Of a DNA stretch of 11,982 bases, positions 1 to 8,089 are shown one piece after another (the first letter of the stretch is position 1; the number at the start of each line of letters is the position of its first letter). The stretch spans positions 1 to 11,982 of the forward strand of contig JADCGM010000130.1 of the NCBI GenBank assembly GCA_020249025.1, in the 5' to 3' direction. The notes beneath the pieces were generated by a model that was not told the DNA's origin, did no database searches, and saw nothing but the letters and a program-made list of their open reading frames with translations. This stretch comes from Alphaproteobacteria bacterium. Its GTDB lineage: Bacteria > Pseudomonadota > Alphaproteobacteria > Sphingomonadales > Sphingomonadaceae. A program made the translations under genes and the position numbers.

Positions 1-74
1 GATCTCGCACGATCTTCGACGGCAATCTGAGCTTCGCCGATGTGATCCCGTTCCCGCGTCATCGGATGCATTAG
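1..74 (+). CDS. 3' end of an unidentified gene upstream of luxI (partial)
   Basis: An open frame enters from the left edge and stops at TAG 72-74. It reads SRTIFDGNLSFADVIPFPRH followed by RMH and stop. Codon use is GC-rich like the neighbours, so this is probably the true C-terminus of a plus-strand gene. A LuxR-type AHL receptor is the usual partner directly upstream of a luxI gene, so a LuxR C-terminal tail is a reasonable guess. However, the helix-turn-helix that would prove it lies outside the window and I do not recognise these residues. The identity is inferred from position only. Confidence 0.45.
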   Translation, partial: SRTIFDGNLSFADVIPFPRHRMH

Positions 75-97
75 GCGCGCCGAAATCCGAGTCGCCC

Positions 98-117
98 ACC
101 CGTCCGGTTGGCCGGGT
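98..117 (+). promoter_or_regulatory. lux-box-like inverted repeat upstream of luxI
   Basis: The 20-bp element ACCCGTCCGGTTGGCCGGGT is an imperfect palindrome. Seven of ten position pairs match, including the outer five (ACCCG/CGGGT). LuxR-type receptors bind 20-bp dyads of this layout (ACCTG...CAGGT outer arms in the classical form), typically centred about 42 bp before the start site. Centred at 107.5, it would place a transcription start near 150, which gives a short leader to the GTG start of luxI at 178. No convincing -10 hexamer is visible, and GC-rich sequence makes such dyads common by chance, so this is a candidate only. Confidence 0.4.
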
Positions 118-166
118 AGCCGCGGCCCCCGCTCCTCCGCCATGTCGGTGCCGACGCACCGCCAAG

Positions 167-172
167 AGGAGG
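167..172 (+). promoter_or_regulatory. Shine-Dalgarno sequence that fixes the luxI start
   Basis: A full AGGAGG lies five bases before GTG 178-180. It decides the luxI start in favour of this GTG over the ATG at 142, which has no comparable upstream site and would add twelve residues (SVPTHRQEEEA) that are not typical of the family. Confidence 0.8.
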
Positions 173-177
173 AAGCC

Positions 178-807
178 GTGATCCACATCGTCACCGCCAC
201 CAATCGCGACGCCCATCGGGCGCTGCTCCGCGACATGCACCGCGACCGCAAACGCGTCTTCGTCGACCGTTTCGGCTGGCAGGTGCCCGTCGTCGATGGC
301 GAACTGGAGATCGACCAGTTCGACACCGATGCCGCCGTCTATCTCGTCGCCGCCTCGCCCGAAGGACGGCACTGGGGCTCGACGCGGCTGCTGCCGTCGA
401 CCGCGCCGCACATTCTCGGCGACCTGTTTCCCGAGCTCGCCGACGGCGCGCCGCCGCGCGGCGCCGACGTCTGGGAGACGACCCGGCTCGTCTACTCGCC
501 CGACATCCGCGACATGGCGCTCCTCGATCGCATCCGCATGACGCTGCGCGCCGCCATGCTCGAACATGCGCTTGCCGAGGGGATCCGCGGCTACAGCTGC
601 ATTGTCCGCATGGAGTTCCTGCCGGCGATCCTCGCCTCGGGCTGGCGGGTGACGCCGCTCGGCCTCCCACGCGAGATCGGCGGGGAGACCTGCACCGCCG
701 TTCTGCTCGAGGACATGGCGGCGGCGCTCGCCGCCACCCGCGAGCGCGCGCAGCTTGCCGGCCCCGTGTTGCTCAGGGACCGCCCGCAGGCGGCGCTCGC
801 CGCATGA
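178..807 (+). CDS. luxI: acyl-homoserine-lactone synthase (LuxI family)
   Basis: This 209-residue enzyme makes the diffusible quorum-sensing signal from S-adenosylmethionine and an acyl carrier protein- or CoA-linked acyl chain, in the cytoplasm. With the GTG start the protein begins MIHIVTATNRD. The residues conserved across the LuxI family are all present: R24, F28 and W34 in the N-terminal SAM-binding part, D46 and D49 (EIDQFDTD), R70 (GSTRLLP), F84 (LGDLFPEL), and E100/R103 in the WETTRL motif. Length is normal for the family (about 190-220). The enzyme should therefore be active, but the acyl chain it uses cannot be read from the sequence. A lux-box-like dyad precedes it, which suggests control by a LuxR receptor. 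The next small gene overlaps its stop by four bases (ATGA). The upstream partial gene may be the cognate receptor. Confidence 0.95.
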   Translation: MIHIVTATNRDAHRALLRDMHRDRKRVFVDRFGWQVPVVDGELEIDQFDTDAAVYLVAASPEGRHWGSTRLLPSTAPHILGDLFPELADGAPPRGADVWETTRLVYSPDIRDMALLDRIRMTLRAAMLEHALAEGIRGYSCIVRMEFLPAILASGWRVTPLGLPREIGGETCTAVLLEDMAAALAATRERAQLAGPVLLRDRPQAALAA

Positions 808-1058
808 GGCGGGGCTTTCCGCCGACCCGCCCGCCGGCCGGCTGGCTGTCGCAGGCGCTCCGCATCGAAGCCCGGGCGCGCGAGACGCTCGCGATCCTCG
901 ACGCCATCCGCGACAGCCGCCTGCTCGTCATGCCGAGCGCGGCGGCCGACCGGGAGCGGCACCGCCAGGCGGTGGCGCTGCTCGATATGGTCGGGATGAA
1001 CCTGCGCGAGGTGCTCCAGCCGCCGGATCGGGGACCGGACGAGCGCCGTCGCGCTTGA
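804..1058 (+). CDS. small protein of unknown function, translationally coupled to luxI
   Basis: This 84-residue reading frame starts inside the luxI stop codon (ATGA, 804-807), so it is probably translated by ribosomes finishing luxI; it has no strong ribosome-binding site of its own. The protein starts with a basic, proline-rich stretch (MRRGFPPTRPPAG). Two probable amphipathic helices follow, around residues 18-42 (ending at RDSRLLVMP) and 47-69 (ERHRQAVALLDMVGMNLREVL), and then a charged tail. I see no signal peptide, membrane segment, cysteine pair or known catalytic motif. I do not recognise the family. Its position suggests a role linked to AHL signalling or simple co-expression. The four-base overlap and the fit between luxI and thyA favour a real gene over a chance frame. 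Confidence 0.6.
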   Translation: MRRGFPPTRPPAGWLSQALRIEARARETLAILDAIRDSRLLVMPSAAADRERHRQAVALLDMVGMNLREVLQPPDRGPDERRRA

Positions 1059-1089
1059 GCCGGACGGGGCGCGCGGGCAAGGTGCGCGC

Positions 1090-1884
1090 ATGCAGCAATA
1101 TCATGAGCTCCTTGCCCGCGCCCGCCACCATGGCGTCCGTCGCGACGACCGCACCGGCACCGGAACCCTCAGCGTCTTCGGTCATCAGATGCGCTTCGAC
1201 CTCGCCGACGGCTTTCCGCTGGTGACGACGAAGAAGCTCCACCTGAAATCGATCATCCACGAGCTGCTCTGGTTTCTGAAAGGCGAGACCAACATCGCCT
1301 ATCTGAAGGCCAACGCCGTTAGCATCTGGGACGAATGGGCCGACGAGGGCGGTGAGCTCGGCCCGGTCTACGGCAAGCAGTGGCGGCGCTGGGAAACCGC
1401 CGACGGCCGAGTGATCGACCAGATCACCGGCGTGGTCGACCAGATCCGCACCAACCCCAATTCCCGCCGTCTCGTCGTCTCGGCGTGGAATCCCGGCGAT
1501 GTCGAGGCGATGGCGCTGCCGCCCTGCCACTGCCTTTTCCAGTTTTACGTCGCCGAAGGCCGGCTCTCCTGCCAGCTCTACCAGCGCTCGGGCGACATCT
1601 TCCTCGGGGTGCCGTTCAACATCGCGTCCTATGCGTTGCTGACGATGATGGTGGCGCAGGTGGCCGGGCTGCAGCCGGGCGAGTTCGTCCACACGCTCGG
1701 CGATGCGCACCTCTACCTGAACCATGTCGAGCAGGCCGATCTGCAGCTGTCGCGCACGCCGTTCGCGCTGCCGCGGATGGAGATCAATCCGGCGGTCACC
1801 GACCTGTTCGCCTTCACCTACGAGGACTTCACGCTCACCGGCTACGAAGCCCATCCGCACATCAAGGCCCCGGTCGCGGTGTGA
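1090..1884 (+). CDS. thyA: thymidylate synthase
   Basis: ThyA methylates dUMP to dTMP using 5,10-methylene-tetrahydrofolate as both carbon donor and reductant, releasing dihydrofolate. The protein has 264 residues, the same length as the E. coli enzyme, so numbering matches directly. R21 sits in the RTGTGT phosphate-binding loop, the catalytic nucleophile C146 in PPCHC, and R166 and D169 in YQRSGD. The dUMP-binding N177 region (FNIASYALL) and the H207/Y209 region (DAHLYLNH) are intact, as is the C-terminal KAPVAV that closes over the active site. ATG 1090 is preceded by AAGG at 1079-1082. The gene follows the small luxI-coupled gene by 31 bases with no visible terminator, so it may share that transcript. 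Its metabolic partner folA lies 6.2 kb downstream in the same orientation, separated by tamA and tamB. Confidence 0.98.
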   Translation: MQQYHELLARARHHGVRRDDRTGTGTLSVFGHQMRFDLADGFPLVTTKKLHLKSIIHELLWFLKGETNIAYLKANAVSIWDEWADEGGELGPVYGKQWRRWETADGRVIDQITGVVDQIRTNPNSRRLVVSAWNPGDVEAMALPPCHCLFQFYVAEGRLSCQLYQRSGDIFLGVPFNIASYALLTMMVAQVAGLQPGEFVHTLGDAHLYLNHVEQADLQLSRTPFALPRMEINPAVTDLFAFTYEDFTLTGYEAHPHIKAPVAV

Positions 1885-1922
1885 GGCCGCAACCAGAGCC
1901 GTAACGGGGCGTTGGGGGCGAG

Positions 1923-3887
1923 GTGGCAGGGCGGTCGATCCTTCTCGCAAGTCTCCTGGCGTCTGCGGCCCCGGTCTGGGCGCAGGCGACAGTCCCTGCG
2001 CCTGCCCCTGATGCGGAGACCGGAGTCCTCGCCGATCCTGCACCCGATCCCGAGCTGCTGGCGCCGCTCGCGCCGCTGGCGACCTTCGACGCCCAGCCGC
2101 CCGCGCCGGCCGAGGCCACGCAGCGCGACACCGAACGCCCGAGCGCCATCACCTATGCGCTGACGGTCGAAGGGCTCGACAGCCACGGCCTCAAGGACCG
2201 GTTCAAGGATCTGTCGGTTCTGAAGGACGGCGAGGGCGACCGAGTCACTGGCGCACAGATCGATGCCCGCATCGAGGCGGACACCGAGCTGGCGCTCCGC
2301 CTGCTGCGATCCGAGGGCTATTACGCCGCGCGCGTCGATGCCGTCAGCGAGCCCGTCGAGGGCGCCGAGAACCGGGTCCGCGTCGTTCTCACCGCGACGC
2401 CGGGCACCCGCTACCGCTTCGGCCGGATCGACATCCGCCCCGCGCATCCCCGCGCCGCTGCGGTGGTCGATGCCGAATTTCCCCTGTCCCCCGGCGATCC
2501 GCTCGTCGCCGCTGACGTCGAAACGGCCGAGGCGCTGATCCTGCTGCGGCTGCCGCAGGAGGGCTTCCCCTTCGCCACCGTCGGCGCCCGCGACGTGGTG
2601 CTCGACGATGCAGCTGCCACCGGCGACTACAGCGCCCCCGTCGCCACCGGCCCGCTGTCGACGTTCGGCACCGTAAGGCTCAGCGGCCGCCGCCTGCCGT
2701 TCAGCGCCCGACACGCCGGCAACCTCGCCCGCTTCGACCGCGGCGACATCTACGACAGCCGCCTCGCCGAGGATCTGCGCCGCGCCACCGTCGCGACGGG
2801 ACTGTTCTCGGGCGTCTCGGTCAAACCCGTCGACAGCGGCGAGATTGCGCCCGACGGCACCCGGGTCGTCGATGTCGAGATCAGCGGCGAGCGCGGACCG
2901 CAGCGCCAGCTCGCGGCGTCGGCCGGCTACGGCACCGGCGACGGGCTGCGGCTCGAAGGCCTGTGGCGGCACCGCAACCTGTTCCCCCCGGAAGGCGCGC
3001 TCACGGCTCGCGCGGTCGCCGGCACCCGGGAGCAGCGCCTCGGCACCGAGTTCCGCCGCTCCAACGCCGGCCAGCGCGACCGCACCGTGCTCGTCCTCGC
3101 CGAGGCCGCCAACGAGGTGCGCGACGCTTACAACGCCCGCACCTTCACGCTCTCCGGCCGCCTGGCGCGCGAAAGCACCCCGATCTGGCAGAAGCGCTGG
3201 ACCTATGCCGCCGGTCTCGAATTCGTCGCCTCCGACGAGGTCGACCGCTCGCGCCAGCTCCGCACCGGCGAAACGCGCATCCCGCGCCGCACCTTTCTCA
3301 CCGCCGCGGTCCCGCTCCAACTCGGCTACGACCGCTCCGACAGCCTGCTCGATCCGACGCGCGGTTTCCGTCTGCTCGGCCGCATCAGCCCCGAAGGTAC
3401 GCTGCAGTCGGGCGGCTTCACCTATGTCCGCTCGCAGCTCGAAGGCTCGGCCTATGTCGGCCTCGGCGACAGCTTCGTCCTCGCCGGACGGCTGCGCGGC
3501 GGTGCGATCTTCGGCGCGCCGCGCGGGCGCATCGCCCCAACCCGCCGCTTCTATGCGGGCGGCGGCGGCTCGGTGCGCGGCTTCGGCTATCAGGAGCTCG
3601 GCGACCGCGATCCCGACGGCGATCCGCTCGGCGGCCGCAGCCTCGCCGAAGCCAGCGTCGAGGCGCGCTACCGCTTCGGCGATTTCGGCGCAGTCGCCTT
3701 TATCGACGCCGGCCAACTCTACACCTCGACGCTGCCGACCTTCAGCGACATGCGCACCGGCGTCGGCATCGGCGCGCGCTACTACACCGGCTTCGGGCCG
3801 ATCCGCGTCGACCTCGCCCGCCCGCTGGCCCGCCGCAAGGGCGAGCCGCAGGTCGCGGTCTATGTCTCGATCGGACAGGCCTTCTAG
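1923..3887 (+). CDS. tamA: TamA-type outer-membrane assembly protein (Omp85/BamA superfamily)
   Basis: This 654-residue protein is predicted to be the outer-membrane barrel of the translocation and assembly module, which helps fold certain outer-membrane proteins and, with TamB, is implicated in lipid movement to the outer membrane. The GTG start gives a good signal peptide (residues 1-20, cut after V-W-A). A proline/alanine-rich linker follows at about 21-68. POTRA-like domains occupy about 70-325; the first contains ALTVEGLDSHGLKDRF and LLRSEGYYAARV, and the next starts near RYRFGRIDI. The C-terminal D15/surface-antigen barrel is at about 326-654. It carries the diagnostic loop-6 motif VRGF at 551-554 (in GGGGSVRGFGYQELG) and ends in phenylalanine, as outer-membrane barrels do. 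TamA is favoured over BamA because tamB follows directly and because the length is below the usual five-POTRA BamA size. The ribosome-binding site is weak. Confidence 0.92.
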   Translation: MAGRSILLASLLASAAPVWAQATVPAPAPDAETGVLADPAPDPELLAPLAPLATFDAQPPAPAEATQRDTERPSAITYALTVEGLDSHGLKDRFKDLSVLKDGEGDRVTGAQIDARIEADTELALRLLRSEGYYAARVDAVSEPVEGAENRVRVVLTATPGTRYRFGRIDIRPAHPRAAAVVDAEFPLSPGDPLVAADVETAEALILLRLPQEGFPFATVGARDVVLDDAAATGDYSAPVATGPLSTFGTVRLSGRRLPFSARHAGNLARFDRGDIYDSRLAEDLRRATVATGLFSGVSVKPVDSGEIAPDGTRVVDVEISGERGPQRQLAASAGYGTGDGLRLEGLWRHRNLFPPEGALTARAVAGTREQRLGTEFRRSNAGQRDRTVLVLAEAANEVRDAYNARTFTLSGRLARESTPIWQKRWTYAAGLEFVASDEVDRSRQLRTGETRIPRRTFLTAAVPLQLGYDRSDSLLDPTRGFRLLGRISPEGTLQSGGFTYVRSQLEGSAYVGLGDSFVLAGRLRGGAIFGAPRGRIAPTRRFYAGGGGSVRGFGYQELGDRDPDGDPLGGRSLAEASVEARYRFGDFGAVAFIDAGQLYTSTLPTFSDMRTGVGIGARYYTGFGPIRVDLARPLARRKGEPQVAVYVSIGQAF

Positions 3888-6800
3888 ATGGCGGCGGGCG
3901 CGCCCCTGCCGCCGCTCGCGCGCGTGCTCGCCATCATCGGCGGGGTGGCGCTGCTGCTGGCGGTCGCCGTCGGCGGGGCGCTGCTCTGGCTCGACAGCGC
4001 CGGGGGCCGCCACTTCGCCGCCGAGCGCATCGCCGCACTGGAACCAGAAAACGGCCTGCGCATCTCTGTCGGCCGCATCGACGGCGCGCTGTCCGGCCGC
4101 TTCACACTCCGGGACGTGCGCATCGCCGACCCCAGGGGCGTGTTCGCGACGCTGCCGCGCGTCGATGTCGCCTGGCGGCCGTCGGCGCTGCTGCGGTCGC
4201 ACATCGTCATCGACGAGCTGATCGCACCGACCGGGCGGATTCTCCGCCGGCCCGAGCTTCTCCCCGTCCCCGACACCGGCGAGCCGATCCTGCCCGACAT
4301 CGATCTCGACATCGCGCGCCTTCGCCTCGATGCGGCGACGCTCGAGCCGGCGGTGGCCGGCCGCGCCGCGGTCGCGAGCCTCACCGGCCGCGCCGCCATC
4401 GCCGACCGCACCGCCATCGCCGCGGTCACCCTCACTACGACCGCCGGCGACCGCCTCGTTCTCGATCTCGACGCCGCGCCCGACAACGACCGCCTCGATG
4501 TCGACGCCCGCCTCGCCGCGCCTGCGGGCGGCGTGCTCTCCGGCCTCGCCGGCTTTACCGAGCCGCTCGTTGCTCGCATCGATGGCCGCGGCTCGTGGAG
4601 CCGCTGGCGCGGCGGGGCAGATGCGACGCTCGGCGGGCGGCGCATCGTCTCGCTGGCACTGAGCGCCGACGCCGGCCGCTTCGCGCTGCGCGGCACCGCC
4701 GATCCCGGCGCGCTGCTCGGCCCCGGTGCGCTCGCCCGGCTGACCGCGGGCGGCCTTCGCCTCGACGCCACCGCCACCGCCGAAGCGCGGGTCGTCGATC
4801 TCCGCGTCACCGCCGCCGCCCCGGCGCTCGCGCTGTCCGCCGCCGGCCGCGTCGATCTCGGCGAGAGCCGCTACGAGAACCTGGTCGCCTCGATCCGCCT
4901 GCTGCGCCCGGCGGCGCTGTTCGACGCCGCCACCGGCCGCGATGTCCGCCTTGATGTCACGGCCGACGGCCCGATGGCCGCGGCCCGGCTCAGCTACCGT
5001 GCCAGCGCCGCCAGCATCGGCTTCGGGACGACCGCGTTCCTCGCCGCCACCGCGCGCGGCGAAGCGACGATCGGGGATATGCCCTGGTCGGTCCCGCTGT
5101 CGCTGCGCGCCGCGCGCGTCACCGGGCTCGATCCGGCGGTGGGCGGGCTGCTCACGAATCTCCGGGCCGACGGCACGCTGCGGGTGACCGCTGACCAGAT
5201 CCTGTCGGACGACATCCGCATCGCCTCCGACAGGCTGAGCGGCACCGCCATCCTCGCCTACACGATCCGCACCGGCGATTATGATGTCGCGCTGAATGGC
5301 CGTCTGGCGCGCTACGCCGTCGCCGGTCTCGGCACGCTCGATCTGTCGACCGATGCGCGGCTGGTGCCCGACGGCCGCGGCGGCTTCCGCCTGCGCGGCA
5401 CTGTCACCGCCCGCGCCGTCCAGCTGGAGAGCGCGGGCCTGCGCGAGACCCTCGGCGGCCTCCCCGTCGTCACCGCCGCCATCGAGCGCACCCCCGGCGG
5501 CGACATCCTGATCCGCAACGGACGCCTCACCGCGCCGCGGCTGCGCGTCACCGATGCGGCGGGCGTCTATACCGCCGGCGGCCAGCTCCGCCTGACCGCG
5601 CGCGGCACGTCCGCGGACTATGGCCCGTTCAGCGTCGCCCTTGCCGGCCCGGCGACCCGGCCGCGCGTCACCCTGCGCGCCGCCCGCCCCGATCTCGGCC
5701 TTGGCCTGACCGCGGTCGAAGCGCTGCTGACGCCCACCCGAAGCGGTTACGATGCGCGCATCCGCGGCCAGTCGCCCTATGGTCCACTCACCGCCGACGC
5801 GGCGATCGCCTTCGGCGCCGGTCCGCTCGCCGTCGATCTGCGCAGCCTGACGCTCGCCGGGATCACCGCACGGGGCCGCCTCGTCCAAACCGCCGCCGGC
5901 CCCTTTGCCGGGACACTGGCGGTGAATGGCAGCGGGCTGTCCGGAAGCATCCGCCTTGTGGCGCAAGGTGCCATGCAGCGCGCCGACATCGGACTCACCG
6001 CCGCCAACGCCCGGCTGCCACTGACCCCGCCCGTCACCATCCGCGAGGGCCGGATCGAGGCGGTGGCGCTGCTCACTCCCGGCGCGCCGACGCTGACCGG
6101 CAGCGCCCGCCTCGCCGGCGTCCGCCGCGACACGCTGCTGGTCGACACGCTGGCCGCGGCGGTCGACTACCGCGCTGGCACGGGCACCGCGTCGATCGAC
6201 GCCACCGGTCGCAGTGGCGTGCCGTTCCGGCTCGCCAGCCGCATCGGCTTCGCCCCCGATCGCATTCGCGTCGACGCCGGGGGCGAGGCCAACCGCATCC
6301 CGCTCCGCCTCGCCCGCACCGCCGAGTTCGTCCCCATCGCCGGCGGCTGGCGGTTGCTGCCCGCCACTCTCCAGCTTCCCGATGGCCGCATCGACATCGC
6401 CGGCAGCTTCGGCGCAGCCACGGCGCTCGATGCGCGCCTTGTCGGAGTCGATCTGTCGATCGCCCGCGCGGTCGCCCCGGCGCTGCTCATCGGCGGGGAG
6501 GCGAACGGCCGAATCACGCTCGCGCTGCCCGCCGCGCCCGGTGCGATCCCGACCGCGCGCGCAGATCTCCGCCTCGCGCGGCTGACCCGCGCCGCGGTCG
6601 GCAGCGTGTCGCTTCCCGTTGACGTGGCGCTGCTCGGCACGCTCGGGAGCGGCGGCGGCGATTTCAGCGCCGTCGTCCGCCGACAGGGCGCTGTCATCGG
6701 CCGCCTGCAGGCGCGGCTGGCTCCGCTGCCCGGCTCCGCCGCGCAGCCGTGGACCGAACGGCTGCTGGCCGCCCCGCTGACCGGCGGCATTCGCTACACC

Positions 6801-8057
6801 GGCCCGTCCGAGGTGCTGTGGGCGCTCTCCGGCATCACCGGTCAGGAGGTGCGCGGCCCCGTCGCCATCGGTGCCGACCTTGCCGGACGGCTCAGCGATC
6901 CGCGCGTCTCGGGCGTCGCTCGCGCCACCGACCTGCGCTACGAGAACGCCGCCTTCGGCACCGTCCTCGACGACATCCGGCTCGACAGCCGCTTCACCGG
7001 CGAGCGCTTCGAACTGACCTCGCTCACCGCAACCGCCGGCCGCGGCGGCAGCATCACTGCCAGCGGCGCGGTCGATCTCGCCGCCGAACGCGGCTTCCCG
7101 CTGCAGATCCGCGCTCAGCTGACCCGCGCGCTCGTCGCCAACAGCGCCAACATCCAGGCGACCGTCACCGGCCCGCTCACCATCGTCAACGATGTGCAAG
7201 GCGCGCGCATCACTGGCGAGATCGCGGTCGACCGCGCCCGCTACCGCATCGTCCGCACCGATGCGGCCGAGGTCGCAAGCCTGCGCGTGCGCCGCCGCGG
7301 GGATCCGCTGTTCCCGCCCGAGGAGCCCGCCGGCCCGCCGAGCGTCTGGGCGCTCGATCTGCGCGTCCGCGCCCCCAACGAACTGTTCGTCGAAGGGATG
7401 GGCCTCGAATCCGAATGGCGCGCCAATCTGCGCGTCGGCGGCAATCTGACCGCGCCGCGCATCACCGGCCCGGTCGACCTCAACCGCGGCACCTACAGCT
7501 TCGCCGGCCGCCGCTTCGACCTGTCGCGCGGTGCGATCCGCTTCACGGGGAACAGTCCGCCCGATCCCCAGCTCGACATCGTCGCCTCGACGACAGTGGA
7601 GGGCGTCACCGCCAATGTCGCGGTCACGGGCACCGGCCTCAATCCGCAGATCGCTTTCACCTCGACCCCCGATCTGCCGCAGGACGAGGTGCTGTCGCGG
7701 CTGCTGTTCGGCGGCTCGGTCACCGAACTGTCGCCGCTGGAGGCGGTGCAGCTCGGCGCGGCGCTCAATTCGCTGCGCGGCTCGGGCGGCGGGCTCAATC
7801 CGTTGGGCAAGCTGCGCGGCGCGACCGGGCTTGATCGGCTGCGCGTGCTCGGCGCCGACGAAACCTCGGGCCGCGGCACCTCGATCGCGGCGGGCAAGTA
7901 CATCGGCCGTAACGTCTATGTGGAGCTGACGACCGATTCCGAAGGCAACACGCTGACCCAGCTCGAGATCAACCTCACCCGCGCACTGAAGCTTCTCGCC
8001 CAGGTCGGCGCCTTCGGCACCAACTCGGTCGGCGTCCGCTACGCCAAGGAATATTGA
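3888..8057 (+). CDS. tamB: TamB-type translocation and assembly module protein (AsmA-like, DUF490 C-terminus)
   Basis: TamB is anchored in the inner membrane and spans the periplasm as a long hydrophobic groove made of repeated beta-strands, docking on TamA. It acts in outer-membrane protein assembly and, in related proteins, phospholipid transport. This copy has 1389 residues, in the usual range. A single membrane anchor covers about residues 13-35 (VLAIIGGVALLLAVAVGGAL), followed by a long beta-rich body with recurring strand patterns such as RYENLVASIRL and RYENAAFGTVLDDIRLDSRF. The conserved C-terminal TamB domain fills about the last 350 residues, including GPVDLNRGTYSFAGRRFDLS, LPQDEVLSRLLFGGS and the final NSVGVRYAKEY. 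The ATG begins on the base right after the tamA TAG, so the two genes are very probably translationally coupled. There is no frameshift or truncation. Confidence 0.95.
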   Translation: MAAGAPLPPLARVLAIIGGVALLLAVAVGGALLWLDSAGGRHFAAERIAALEPENGLRISVGRIDGALSGRFTLRDVRIADPRGVFATLPRVDVAWRPSALLRSHIVIDELIAPTGRILRRPELLPVPDTGEPILPDIDLDIARLRLDAATLEPAVAGRAAVASLTGRAAIADRTAIAAVTLTTTAGDRLVLDLDAAPDNDRLDVDARLAAPAGGVLSGLAGFTEPLVARIDGRGSWSRWRGGADATLGGRRIVSLALSADAGRFALRGTADPGALLGPGALARLTAGGLRLDATATAEARVVDLRVTAAAPALALSAAGRVDLGESRYENLVASIRLLRPAALFDAATGRDVRLDVTADGPMAAARLSYRASAASIGFGTTAFLAATARGEATIGDMPWSVPLSLRAARVTGLDPAVGGLLTNLRADGTLRVTADQILSDDIRIASDRLSGTAILAYTIRTGDYDVALNGRLARYAVAGLGTLDLSTDARLVPDGRGGFRLRGTVTARAVQLESAGLRETLGGLPVVTAAIERTPGGDILIRNGRLTAPRLRVTDAAGVYTAGGQLRLTARGTSADYGPFSVALAGPATRPRVTLRAARPDLGLGLTAVEALLTPTRSGYDARIRGQSPYGPLTADAAIAFGAGPLAVDLRSLTLAGITARGRLVQTAAGPFAGTLAVNGSGLSGSIRLVAQGAMQRADIGLTAANARLPLTPPVTIREGRIEAVALLTPGAPTLTGSARLAGVRRDTLLVDTLAAAVDYRAGTGTASIDATGRSGVPFRLASRIGFAPDRIRVDAGGEANRIPLRLARTAEFVPIAGGWRLLPATLQLPDGRIDIAGSFGAATALDARLVGVDLSIARAVAPALLIGGEANGRITLALPAAPGAIPTARADLRLARLTRAAVGSVSLPVDVALLGTLGSGGGDFSAVVRRQGAVIGRLQARLAPLPGSAAQPWTERLLAAPLTGGIRYTGPSEVLWALSGITGQEVRGPVAIGADLAGRLSDPRVSGVARATDLRYENAAFGTVLDDIRLDSRFTGERFELTSLTATAGRGGSITASGAVDLAAERGFPLQIRAQLTRALVANSANIQATVTGPLTIVNDVQGARITGEIAVDRARYRIVRTDAAEVASLRVRRRGDPLFPPEEPAGPPSVWALDLRVRAPNELFVEGMGLESEWRANLRVGGNLTAPRITGPVDLNRGTYSFAGRRFDLSRGAIRFTGNSPPDPQLDIVASTTVEGVTANVAVTGTGLNPQIAFTSTPDLPQDEVLSRLLFGGSVTELSPLEAVQLGAALNSLRGSGGGLNPLGKLRGATGLDRLRVLGADETSGRGTSIAAGKYIGRNVYVELTTDSEGNTLTQLEINLTRALKLLAQVGAFGTNSVGVRYAKEY

Positions 8058-8089
8058 CGGCAGGGGACGCGGCGGCGCATCGCGGACGG

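Noticed and set aside
755..1225. A 156-codon plus-strand frame overlapping luxI, the small gene and thyA.
   Set aside because: It overlaps luxI's end, the coupled 84-codon frame and the conserved start of thyA, and its composition is shadow-like.
2845..4954. Long plus-strand open frames (458 and 663 codons) out of frame with tamA and tamB.
   Set aside because: The products are Arg/Ala/Pro/Ser-rich with no domains, and they cross the tamA-tamB junction. They are frame shadows, not overlapping genes.
1842..7199. A 1785-codon open frame on the minus strand, opposite thyA's end, tamA and most of tamB.
   Set aside because: Its product is low-complexity Ala/Gly/Arg/Glu/Asp sequence without domains, as expected for an antisense frame of a GC-rich gene whose codons end in G or C. 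The plus strand encodes two complete recognisable proteins over the same bases.
8054..8089. An upstream TTG start for folA overlapping the tamB stop.
   Set aside because: It would add residues outside the DHFR fold, and the nearest AAGGA is only three bases away. ATG 8090 fits the family N-terminus better, although translational coupling through the TTG cannot be fully excluded.
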